A DNA stretch of 33,937 nucleotides from a virus, in the IMG/VR virus record IMGVR_UViG_3300009163_002667, positions 1 to 33,937 of that record. One strand, 5' to 3'. Shown here one piece after another: positions 22,783 through 28,897 of the stretch. Positions within the stretch are counted from its first letter, which is position 1. Every line of letters starts with the position of its first letter. The notes below the pieces were generated by a model that saw nothing but the letters and a program-made list of their open reading frames with translations, searched no databases and was not told the DNA's origin. The position numbers were made by a program, and so were the translations under genes.

Positions 22783-25019
22783 TGCGCATCGGATTTTCCA
22801 TCATGGCCGGCCTTGCGCTGGCGGTCTGCGGGTCGATGGCAATCGCCGGCTCCGGGTACACGCCGCCCGCGGCGGGCTCCGGCGTCTCGGGCGACGGCAC
22901 CGGCGTGACCGACGCCTCGGCGTTCCGCAGCGCACTTAGCCTCGGCACGGCGGCGACCGTCAACACTGGCACGTCGAACGGCAATGCAGTCGTCCTCGGC
23001 ATGGGTGCCACCCTGCCGGCGGTGAATGCGTCGAACCTGACCGGCATCTCGTCGTCTCAGGTGTCCGGCCTCGGGACGGCGGCCGGCTACTCGGCGATGT
23101 CGTTTCTCCAGGCGGTGAACAACCTGTCGGACGTGACGCCGAGCACCGCACGGACGAACCTCGGGCTTGGCGACTCGGCAACGAGTGACCTTGTCGGTTC
23201 GACTGAGTTTGTCGTGTGCCCGTCCGGCTGCCCCTACTCGACGGTTTCGAGCGCCATCACGGCAGCCGCTGCCGTCGCGTCCTCGGGTAATGAGCGCGTA
23301 GTGCACGTACTGCCCGCCACGTACTCCGAAAACGTGACGCTTGCCCGGTTCGTGCAGCTCGTCGGCGTCGGCGGCACGGACCGCGGGACGCCCATCATCT
23401 CTGGCACCGTGACTGTCAATTTCGGCGCGTGCGCGATCGGGCTCTATCAGTGCACGACGACAATTCGAGGAATGCAAATCAGTGCGCCGGCCGCAGCATA
23501 CGCCATTGATTTCACCGGCAGCGGCCCGCAGAGCTTGCACCTTGACCGCGTCTTCGTGTACCTCGGGAGCAGCGGCAAGGGCATCCGAGTAAACAACAGC
23601 GGGTCGGAAACTGGTGTCACGTCAGTGGTCTACATGAACGACCTGAGCACGATCGACGCTGGCACGAACTCGAACGCGCACCTTGAGCACTCAGCGGGCC
23701 GCGTGCGATGGGCCGGACACAACGTCCTCCAGGATGCCACGTACGGCACGGCGATCACCATCAGTGGCTCGGCGGTCGAGTGGCAGGTCGGAGGCGCTCT
23801 GTACGTCGAGGGCTCGATGACCTCGGCGTCGAGCGGAGCCATGACGCTCGCCATGGCCGCGTTTCAGGTGGCGTCGGGCAGTTGCATCACTCAGAACGGT
23901 GCAGGGTTGATGATGCTCGGCAGCATCGCGTGCGCCAGCTCGGCGAATGCGTCGGCGGCCGTCGCGGGGGCCGGATTGCTGGCATACACGCCCGCGATGT
24001 TCGCGGCGCCCGGCTACACGTCGACTCTACTCGCGTCGACCCTGAACGGGGGCGCAGGACCGGTCGCCGTGGCATCTCCCATTGGGACGGCGGCGCTGGC
24101 AAACACGGGGACGAGCGCCGGCAATGTGCCGGTTCTCGACGGGTCGGCGAAGCTGCCGGCGATCAACGGGTCGAACCTGACGGGGCTCGTGTCGTCGCAG
24201 GTCTCTGGGCTCGGCACTGCGGCGACCAAGAACACCGGCACCAGTTCGGGCAACGTGCCCGTCCTTGGCGCGTCTGGACTGCCCGCGGTCGGCGGGTCGC
24301 TGCTCACGGGGCTTACGTCGTCTCAGATTTCCGGGCTCGGCACTGCCGCGGCGTCGGCCACCGGCGACTTTGTGGCGGCGTCCGCAGGGTACGCCGCTGA
24401 TACCTGGACCTACACCTGGACGCCGGCAGACGGCGACCCCATCTCAGCGAACGGATGGACCGCCGTGCAGAGCGCGGCGACAGCATCGACCACGGTCGAC
24501 GGCGTGGCGTGCTACTCAATCACGCCGTCCGGCGCGTCCGGCGAGTCGAGCATCTACAAGAACGTCGGCGCCGCGTCGGCGTCGTCGTGGGAGGCGCGCA
24601 TCCTGCTATGGGCGCCCAACGGCAACACGTCGAGATTCGGGTGGACCTTTGACAGCGGCATCGGCACGACTGACGCGCTCTTTAAAGTCACCATGGGCGG
24701 CACCACTACGCCGCTGCGCATGAACGAAGCGGTCGTGACTGTGCCTGCGCTGCAATACACGACCCGATGGGTCATGTGGACACTGCGCTGCTACTACGGT
24801 CTGAGCACCACGCAGACGTGCGAACTCTACTCGGGCCGCATCAAGCTCTACACGTTCGAGTCTGCCACTGCAGAAGCGGCGGTCAGCGCGGGTCGATTCA
24901 CCATCGGTCGCACGACGGGCGCCATTGTGACCGCCGGGTGCATCGGCGGCATCTGGGTCCGCTCGAACGGCGTCAACGAGGCCCCTGTCGAGTACCGCGA
25001 GCGGGCGAGGTCGTTCTGA
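22782..25019 (+). CDS. tail fibre protein with signal-peptide-like N-terminus
   Basis: A 745-residue protein from ATG 22782 (TGATG junction). Residues 1-22 read like a Sec signal peptide, with a hydrophobic core and AIA at 20-22. Next come phage tail-fibre repeats (LGTAATVNTGTSNGN...LPAVNASNLTGISSSQVSG, 54-96; two more at 434-518) and an ARTNLGL-type linker at 124-129. Residues about 144-390 look like a right-handed beta helix, and 530-745 like a lectin-type jelly roll. Such proteins bind or degrade host surface glycans. The signal peptide is odd, since virion proteins assemble in the cytoplasm. An internal start at Met 19 would remove most of it. Confidence 0.75.
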   Translation: MRIGFSIMAGLALAVCGSMAIAGSGYTPPAAGSGVSGDGTGVTDASAFRSALSLGTAATVNTGTSNGNAVVLGMGATLPAVNASNLTGISSSQVSGLGTAAGYSAMSFLQAVNNLSDVTPSTARTNLGLGDSATSDLVGSTEFVVCPSGCPYSTVSSAITAAAAVASSGNERVVHVLPATYSENVTLARFVQLVGVGGTDRGTPIISGTVTVNFGACAIGLYQCTTTIRGMQISAPAAAYAIDFTGSGPQSLHLDRVFVYLGSSGKGIRVNNSGSETGVTSVVYMNDLSTIDAGTNSNAHLEHSAGRVRWAGHNVLQDATYGTAITISGSAVEWQVGGALYVEGSMTSASSGAMTLAMAAFQVASGSCITQNGAGLMMLGSIACASSANASAAVAGAGLLAYTPAMFAAPGYTSTLLASTLNGGAGPVAVASPIGTAALANTGTSAGNVPVLDGSAKLPAINGSNLTGLVSSQVSGLGTAATKNTGTSSGNVPVLGASGLPAVGGSLLTGLTSSQISGLGTAAASATGDFVAASAGYAADTWTYTWTPADGDPISANGWTAVQSAATASTTVDGVACYSITPSGASGESSIYKNVGAASASSWEARILLWAPNGNTSRFGWTFDSGIGTTDALFKVTMGGTTTPLRMNEAVVTVPALQYTTRWVMWTLRCYYGLSTTQTCELYSGRIKLYTFESATAEAAVSAGRFTIGRTTGAIVTAGCIGGIWVRSNGVNEAPVEYRERARSF
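24081..24335 (+). repeat. tandem tail-fibre repeat units
   Basis: Two adjacent copies (24081-24209 and 24210-24335, 43 and 42 codons) encode the pattern GTAA-x-xNTGTSxGNVPVL-x-LPA-x-GS-LTG-SSQ-SGL. A third, older copy lies at 22941-23069, separated by the beta-helix domain. The protein pattern is conserved more than the DNA. Repeats like these form trimeric shafts in phage fibres and can change length by recombination. Confidence 0.75.
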
Positions 25020-25255
25020 TGAGCGACGAGCCCACCCCCGGCACGATGCGGCCTGTGCGCTTGCTCACGCGCGACCGATGGAGTCGCACCGCCATCGTTG
25101 GCCTCGCTGCGGTCTTCGGCCTGACCATTCTCGGCGTCGTCGGCACAGTGGCGGGCAAGCTCACCGGCTCCGACCTTGTGGCCCTCGGCGGCACGTTCGC
25201 GGCCATCCTCGGCACCGTGGCGGGGCGCAGTTCGCCGCCGGGGTCGTCCACGTGA
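25019..25255 (+). CDS. putative holin, two transmembrane segments
   Basis: A 78-residue protein, ATG 25019 (TGATG junction with the fibre). A charged N-terminus (RLLTRDRWSR) is followed by hydrophobic segments IVGLAAVFGLTILGVVGTVAG and DLVALGGTFAAILGTVAG, and a short polar tail. Two short membrane segments, small size, and closeness to the endolysin and spanins fit a class II-type holin that opens the inner membrane. Holins have little sequence conservation, so this rests on topology and context. Confidence 0.55.
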   Translation: MSDEPTPGTMRPVRLLTRDRWSRTAIVGLAAVFGLTILGVVGTVAGKLTGSDLVALGGTFAAILGTVAGRSSPPGSST

Positions 25256-25413
25256 CCACGATCGACATCCTGCGCCGCATCTTCTGGCCCTTGGTTCGCC
25301 TCGCCCTCGACGCTGACGAGCGTGCCGAGGTGGCGCGCGTCCGTCGCGCTCGCATCGCCCGGGAGGCTCGTGAAGCTGCTGAGGCGGTCGAGCGCGCACA
25401 GGAGCGGCGGTGA
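25252..25413 (+). CDS. small Arg/Ala-rich helical protein
   Basis: A 53-residue protein from GTG 25252, coupled on both sides by GTGA overlaps. It begins with a short hydrophobic, amphipathic segment (TIDILRRIFWPLVRLALDAD) and continues as a charged helix full of Arg, Glu and Ala. It may be membrane-associated and lies among the lysis genes, so an antiholin or holin partner is possible, but nothing identifies it. The frame could be real on coupling grounds alone. Confidence 0.45.
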   Translation: MTTIDILRRIFWPLVRLALDADERAEVARVRRARIAREAREAAEAVERAQERR

Positions 25414-25715
25414 CCCTCTCGTCCGTCGTGCTCGGGCTCGCGGTCTACGCCTGCCCGTCGCTGCCCACGCGCGGCGAGTCAGTCGTCCTTTGGCCCGGGT
25501 GTTCATTGCCGGACGCCGTGCTCGCCTACCCTCTGACGCACGCGGACGACGACGCGGAACTTTCAATCGCGGCCGGGCAGGTTGCCCGCGCCGCTCGTGG
25601 GTGCTCTGCGGAACTCGACAGCATTGCGTCTGGGACCGCGCCCACATGGGCCTTTGTCGCGGTGGGGACTGCAGCGGGGCTCGTTCTCGGCGTTCTAGCC
25701 GGTCGGGGGTTGTGA
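25410..25715 (+). CDS. small membrane protein of the lysis cluster
   Basis: A 101-residue protein from GTG 25410 (GTGA overlap). The N-terminal 12 residues are hydrophobic (SSVVLGLAVYACP) and the C-terminal 25 form a clear membrane segment (WAFVAVGTAAGLVLGVLAG). Three cysteines lie between (YACPSL, WPGCSL, ARGCSA). The C-terminal anchor with a preceding helix could be a second holin or another envelope protein. It sits between the holin-like gene and the spanins. Confidence 0.55.
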   Translation: MTLSSVVLGLAVYACPSLPTRGESVVLWPGCSLPDAVLAYPLTHADDDAELSIAAGQVARAARGCSAELDSIASGTAPTWAFVAVGTAAGLVLGVLAGRGL

Positions 25716-26038
25716 TGGCTCAGAATGCACCGGCGCCGGCGGCGCTCGGGCTCGCCTGGAGACTCGTCGGGGCGCTCGGCATGCCTGCGCTCGCCGTGGC
25801 GCTCCTGCTGTGGCGGGACGTGGCGCTCGACCACGCGCAGCTCGACGCGGTGCGTGGCGACGTCGCAGCCTTGAACGTTGCGCTCCGTGCGCACCTTGAC
25901 GCAGAGCGCGCCCGGCTCGACTCAGACGCCATGAAAAGAACCGATGACGCCGTTGCGCAGGCACGGCTTGAGGCGGCGATTGCTGCCGTGAGAGGTCAAA
26001 TCGATGCGTTGCTTTCTCGCCTGCCTCGTCGCGGGTAG
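25715..26038 (+). CDS. i-spanin, Rz-like
   Basis: A 107-residue protein from ATG 25715 (GTGATG junction). It has one N-terminal membrane segment (LVGALGMPALAVALLLW, about 18-34) and then a long coiled coil with an HLDAERARLDSDAMKRTDD-type charged helix. This is the shape of inner-membrane spanins, which span the periplasm and fuse inner to outer membrane at the end of lysis. It overlaps the next gene, in a different frame, by 35 bases, as in Rz/Rz1. Confidence 0.68.
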   Translation: MAQNAPAPAALGLAWRLVGALGMPALAVALLLWRDVALDHAQLDAVRGDVAALNVALRAHLDAERARLDSDAMKRTDDAVAQARLEAAIAAVRGQIDALLSRLPRRG

Positions 26039-26207
26039 CCTGTCGGCGGCCTGCGCACCGATGCCGTCGTCCATGCCGGCCCCATCGCCTGCGTCTCCGG
26101 GGCCTGCGCGCTCCGTAGCGGCCCCTGCGTCGCGTGGGGTTGCCGTGGAGGCGGCCGAACTGGAGCGAGCCGCGGTGAAGCTCGCGGCGGCCGTCAAGGC
26201 GCTGTAG
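26004..26207 (+). CDS. o-spanin, Rz1-like lipoprotein
   Basis: A 67-residue protein that starts inside the Rz-like gene in the +1 frame. The signal sequence (MRCFLACLVAGSLSAAC) is followed by a Pro-rich stretch (APMPSSMPAPSPASPGP) and a short helical tail, the pattern of Rz1 outer-membrane lipoproteins. The lipobox is imperfect: the Cys at 17 is preceded by S-A-A, not L-x-x. With the Rz-like gene it implies a Gram-negative host. Its stop overlaps the end of a convergent gene by 14 bases. Confidence 0.58.
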   Translation: MRCFLACLVAGSLSAACAPMPSSMPAPSPASPGPARSVAAPASRGVAVEAAELERAAVKLAAAVKAL

Positions 26208-26216
26208 CAGACGGCC
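26189..26216. terminator. candidate bidirectional terminator at convergent gene ends
   Basis: GGCCGTC (26189-26195) and GACGGCC (26210-26216) can form a 7-bp stem around a 14-base loop that contains both stop codons of the convergent genes. There is no T-run on either side, so it is not a classical intrinsic terminator. It could stop or slow RNA polymerase from both directions or rely on Rho. Confidence 0.4.
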
Positions 26217-26442
26217 CGCGCGCCTTCAATCGCTCGACCTCGGCGCGCAGGGCTTCGCGCTCGGCGTCCATCCTGGCGAGGTCGGCGCGCTGACTCTCGG
26301 CCGCGAGCGCGTCGCAGATGGCCGCGAGCAGCATGAGCGATTGGGCCAGCGCCTTCGTCAGGTCTGCGGCGTCGGACATCGGGACTTCCCCTGCATCGAC
26401 CGCCGCGAGCAGGGCGCGGGCTTTCTCTTCGGCCTCATCCAT
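26194..26442 (-). CDS. small coiled-coil protein
   Basis: An 82-residue leftward protein, the last of its operon. It starts at 26442 and shares eight bases with the HTH gene upstream. It is nearly all helical: EAEEKARALLAAVDAG, ALAQSLMLLAAICDALAAES, then ARMDAEREALRAEVERLKARG, a typical coiled coil. It ends inside the stop region of the Rz1-like gene (14-base convergent overlap). It could be a partner of the HTH protein next to it. Confidence 0.6.
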   Translation of the reverse strand: MDEAEEKARALLAAVDAGEVPMSDAADLTKALAQSLMLLAAICDALAAESQRADLARMDAEREALRAEVERLKARGPSATAP

Positions 26443-26692
26443 CTTGAATCTCCGGCAGCTCGCGACGAATCGCGGCGAGGACTTCGGCCGGCATCGGGCG
26501 CCAGCCGCTCAGTTGTAGGTGCAGGGTCGACCGCAGGATGCCGAGAATGCGCGCGAGGTCGGACATGGACCGCGGCCCTTCGCGCAGGCCCGCCCGCCGG
26601 GCGTCTATGGCCGCGACGACTGCGGCGCCGAACGGCGTGAGGGTGAGGGTGACGGCGTTTTTGGTGGGGCGGCCTGGGCGGCTGGTGGTCAT
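26435..26692 (-). CDS. putative DNA-binding protein with HTH
   Basis: An 85-residue leftward protein starting at 26692 with an ATGA overlap. A basic N-terminus (TTSRPGRPTKNAV) precedes a helical C-terminal region that reads like a helix-turn-helix: MSDLARILGILRSTLHLQLSGWRPMPAEVLAAIRREL. The LxxQLSGxRPMP segment resembles the recognition helix of XRE-like domains. It may regulate the leftward promoter at 27279-27332, about 600 bases upstream of it. Confidence 0.6.
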   Translation of the reverse strand: MTTSRPGRPTKNAVTLTLTPFGAAVVAAIDARRAGLREGPRSMSDLARILGILRSTLHLQLSGWRPMPAEVLAAIRRELPEIQDG

Positions 26693-26895
26693 TCGGCGTC
26701 ACCAGACGCGCGCACCCGGAGGTGGACGCGCCACTCGTCGCCGTCCGGGGTATCGCCCCAGAACTCATAGACTTCACCGTTCAAAACGCAATCGTCGCAG
26801 AGCATCTCGAATTCCTCCGCGAGCTCGTCGGAGTGGTCGGCGGTCACGATGCTGTCGTGTTCAACGCTATCGGTAATCAGGTCCATGGCGGTCAT
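26689..26895 (-). CDS. small acidic protein
   Basis: A 68-residue leftward protein. I chose the start at 26895, which has an AAGGGG ribosome site; ATG at 26886 is a shorter option. The frame runs farther upstream, but that part is basic and low-complexity. The product is very acidic (EHDSIVTADHSDELAEEFEMLCDDCVLNGEVYEFWGDTPDGDEWR), which is typical of small early proteins that mimic DNA or bind basic surfaces. Two Cys lie close together in the CDDC motif. No family is recognised. Confidence 0.62.
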   Translation of the reverse strand: MTAMDLITDSVEHDSIVTADHSDELAEEFEMLCDDCVLNGEVYEFWGDTPDGDEWRVHLRVRASGDAE

Positions 26896-26929
26896 GTTCG
26901 TCCCCTTCAATCGGTGTGTTGCATCCCAG

Positions 26930-26962
26930 ACCGCGTGCGCGGTTTCGGCCCCTGCCGGGGCC
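26930..26962 (-). repeat. tandem GC hairpins in the leader of the acidic-protein gene
   Basis: In the 79-base gap 26896-26974 two hairpins lie side by side: 26930-26943 (6-bp stem ACCGCG/CGCGGT, loop of two) and 26947-26962 (6-bp stem GGCCCC/GGGGCC, loop of four). No T-run follows in the leftward direction. They may slow ribosomes or RNA polymerase, or protect the 5' part of the message for the acidic protein. Confidence 0.45.
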
Positions 26963-26974
26963 TCGTCAGTGGGT

Positions 26975-27241
26975 TCAGGCGGCGGCGAAGTTGGCGGGGT
27001 TGCCCTGCTGGCGGTGCCAGACGCGGCCACGTTCGGGGATGCTGGCGCCGCCCTCGTCTGCCAGCGCGTGAATCTCGGCGATGACCGCATCGACGTCACC
27101 CGTCTCGTTCATCTCGGTATTGAACTTGGTGAGGCCGAGGCGCGCGCTGGCGAAGCAGAGGCCGCGGTCGACCTCGTGGTAAACGCGGATGATGTAGGTC
27201 TTGCCGTTCTTCGCAGCGTACTCGTGGGTGGTTTCTTCCAT
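26975..27241 (-). CDS. small early protein, unknown function
   Basis: An 88-residue leftward protein starting at 27241, about 43 bases downstream of the predicted start of transcription at the promoter 27291-27319. It begins MEETTHEYAAKNGKTYIIRVYHEVDRG, a beta-hairpin-like start, and continues with a helical FASARLGLTKFNTEMNETG segment. It may bind DNA or protein. It is the first gene of a small operon with the acidic protein, the HTH protein and the coiled-coil protein. No known motif is present. Confidence 0.62.
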   Translation of the reverse strand: MEETTHEYAAKNGKTYIIRVYHEVDRGLCFASARLGLTKFNTEMNETGDVDAVIAEIHALADEGGASIPERGRVWHRQQGNPANFAAA

Positions 27242-27278
27242 CGTCTTGCCTTTCGGTTGGGGCGCTTCGTTCGGCGCC

Positions 27279-27332
27279 GTTCATGAACAAAGAATAACTG
27301 AGCCCATGCCCTGTGTAAACATTTTATTTACA
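27279..27332 (-). promoter_or_regulatory. leftward promoter with two operator-like palindromes
   Basis: Reading leftward, TTTACA (27319-27314) and TATTCT (27296-27291) are exactly 17 bases apart, a good sigma-70-type promoter. A TGTAAA-N7-TTTACA inverted repeat (27314-27332) overlaps the -35, and the perfect palindrome GTTCATGAAC (27279-27288) overlaps the predicted start of transcription. The surroundings are AT-rich compared with the rest of the phage. Two palindromes on one promoter suggest repressor control. Confidence 0.68.
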
Positions 27333-27359
27333 GATGCGGTCGATTTGCAGGCCGCGCCA

Positions 27360-27617
27360 TCAGTGGTCCCATTCGTCGACCTCGACTTTCAGTTGGCCCC
27401 CGTATCCGCCGCACCCGATGACCGTCCCCAAGCGCCCCTTCGCGCGCAGGGTCAGCGGCAACGCGCACCGGAACCCAGTGGTCATCATCTGCCGCCCGGC
27501 CGTGTTGCGGACGTCGGTCAGGATGACGTCGCGACAGGCTCCGGCGATGCGCTCGACCACGGCGAAAAGCTCCACCCGGGCGCCGCGGGTGATTACTGCC
27601 CGGCTGCCGGGGGTCAT
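27360..27617 (-). CDS. small protein, unknown function
   Basis: An 85-residue leftward protein from 27617 (ATGA overlap with the HNH gene). It begins MTPGSRAVITRGARVELFAVVERIAG and contains RDVILTDVRNTAGRQMMTTGFRCAL and GTVIGCGGYGGQLKVEVDEWDH, a beta-rich arrangement. It is the last gene of the long operon that starts at 31172. Nothing identifies the function. Confidence 0.58.
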   Translation of the reverse strand: MTPGSRAVITRGARVELFAVVERIAGACRDVILTDVRNTAGRQMMTTGFRCALPLTLRAKGRLGTVIGCGGYGGQLKVEVDEWDH

Positions 27618-28033
27618 GCGGCACACGACTCGCGGACGATGCGCGCAACCTGCGTCGGTGCAATGTATCCGCCCCGGCGGGTGCGATGTCCGAGGCTGGC
27701 CAACTCGTCGGCAATGGCGCGGATGGATAGGCCCGCTGCGCGCCGTTCGCGGACGCAATCAAGGATGGCTCGCTCGGCTTCGTTGCGCGCATCGTCGACG
27801 CCCTCTGCAGCCCCGTACGCCTGCCGGCCGCCCACCTTTTCGCCGCGGGCCTTTTTTGCCTGCAGCACGTCACGGATCAGGGCAGACGTGCTCATCGCTC
27901 CGTTTTTGTGGTGCGCCTTTCCGTGGCACGACTCGCAAAGCGGAATCGTCCGCGTGCCGCCCCGCGAAACAGGGACCGGGTGATGTTCGTGGACGTCACC
28001 TACTTCGCTGCACTCCCAGCATCGGCCCGTCAC
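27614..28033 (-). CDS. HNH endonuclease with a recombinase-type HTH tail
   Basis: A 139-residue leftward protein from GTG 28033 (GTGA overlap). The frame runs farther upstream but that part is a low-complexity shadow. Residues 1-45 form an HNH domain: zinc ligands C5, C8, C33, C36 and the catalytic H17-H18 in VHEHHPVPVSRGG, ending ESCHGKAHH. The C-terminal residues about 101-135 (GLSIRAIADELASLGHRTRRGG...TQVARIVRE) match the 'R.I...L...G..T..GG.W....V..IL' helix-turn-helix of large serine recombinases. HNH proteins act at packaging or as homing nucleases. The fusion is unusual. It could be a DNA-recognition tail for a nickase. Confidence 0.72.
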   Translation of the reverse strand: MTGRCWECSEVGDVHEHHPVPVSRGGTRTIPLCESCHGKAHHKNGAMSTSALIRDVLQAKKARGEKVGGRQAYGAAEGVDDARNEAERAILDCVRERRAAGLSIRAIADELASLGHRTRRGGYIAPTQVARIVRESCAA

Positions 28034-28308
28034 GGCATCACCCCCCGCGGCATCCGCGCGACCCGAAGATTCTCGCCCGGCGGCACCGCCAAAACGCAGC
28101 GGTCGCCGAGCGCATGCACCGCTGAGGCCATCGTGTCGAGCCGATGCATGCAGTCGGCCCGGTCGAAGCGCGCGAGCTCGTCGCACGCATCCAGAATGCC
28201 GGCCTCGCGGTCGGCCATCTGGTCGCCGTTGCGCGCGCCGACCAGGACAGCCGAGACGAATCCGGACGCGAACACGGCAACGATGAAGAGTGCTCGCTCG
28301 CCGCTCAT
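28030..28308 (-). CDS. small membrane-anchored protein
   Basis: A 92-residue leftward protein from 28308 (ATGA overlap). It begins with a membrane segment (ALFIVAVFASGFVSAVLVG) right after a short MSGER, followed by an acidic and basic helical part. Two Cys lie in DACDELARFDRADCMHRLD. Located among early genes, it may be an inner-membrane protein of early phage growth or exclusion. No family is visible. Confidence 0.6.
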   Translation of the reverse strand: MSGERALFIVAVFASGFVSAVLVGARNGDQMADREAGILDACDELARFDRADCMHRLDTMASAVHALGDRCVLAVPPGENLRVARMPRGVMP

Positions 28309-28637
28309 GCCGGCCCCCAGTGCGCGTCCATCCACGCCACCAGCTTCGGGCCGCTCCGGGGGTGCTTCCGCGCGTACTGCGTCGGTCCGGCCCGGAAGCA
28401 ACTCGCAATCGGCAGGTTGCGCTTGCGGCCGTACTTCACGACCTCGCGCGTCTTCGTGTCGACCGTCACGGCCGTCTCGACCACACAGAGCCGGTCGGCG
28501 ACGATGCGGTAACCGGCGCGCTTCCACACTGTTTCCGTCTCGGGCTCGCGGTAGTAGTCGCGGCTATCGTCCGGCGGGTTGAAGTCGCCGGGGCCGATGG
28601 TCACGCGCGGCCCCATGGTGTAATTGATCCAACTCAT
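28305..28637 (-). CDS. hypothetical early protein
   Basis: A 110-residue leftward protein from 28637 (ATGA overlap at the start). It has an N-terminal SWINYTMGPRVTIGPGDF segment, a basic middle (KRAGYRIVADRL) and an ending of RKHPRSGPKLVAWMDAHWG. Its charge and length would suit a small DNA-binding early protein. No motif is recognised. Confidence 0.58.
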   Translation of the reverse strand: MSWINYTMGPRVTIGPGDFNPPDDSRDYYREPETETVWKRAGYRIVADRLCVVETAVTVDTKTREVVKYGRKRNLPIASCFRAGPTQYARKHPRSGPKLVAWMDAHWGPA

Positions 28638-28897
28638 GCCGCATCTCCGTCATCACACTTGACGCCGGCCGCTTTCATCGCAGAGTACATCCGGTCGCGC
28701 TCCACGCGCAGCACCGCGACTTGCTCGACCAGTTCCTCATTTCGGTCCCCGAGTTCCTGAATCCTGGAATTCTGCCGGGCATTGAGGAAGTCCCATCTCT
28801 TGGCCCGCTCCATCATCACCATGTAGTTTGCCGCGTACCAGTGGAGCCGATCAGAGATGGTCGCGCTGTCCGGCAGTTCGTTGTCGTAGCTTCTCAT
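28634..28897 (-). CDS. small helical protein
   Basis: An 87-residue leftward protein from 28897 (ATGA overlap). A helical region runs from TISDRLHWYAANYMVMMERAKR to the end, with a coiled coil (NSRIQELGDRNEELVEQVAVLRVERDRM). The C-terminus is acidic with a CDDGD tail. It lies just after the DNA-binding gene and might pair with it. Confidence 0.6.
   Translation of the reverse strand: MRSYDNELPDSATISDRLHWYAANYMVMMERAKRWDFLNARQNSRIQELGDRNEELVEQVAVLRVERDRMYSAMKAAGVKCDDGDAA

Noticed and set aside
22719-23540. A 273-residue minus-strand frame within the fibre gene
   Set aside because: Arg/Gly/His-rich with no features, and antisense to a gene with clear tail-fibre motifs.
24081-24335. Direct repeats as a CRISPR or mobile-element end
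   Set aside because: Spacing is 126-129 bases in frame and encodes the tail-fibre repeat; no spacers or transposase.
27201-28125. Long plus-strand frames across the HNH region
   Set aside because: They run opposite the leftward genes, contain Pro/Arg-rich shadow composition and have no ribosome sites.
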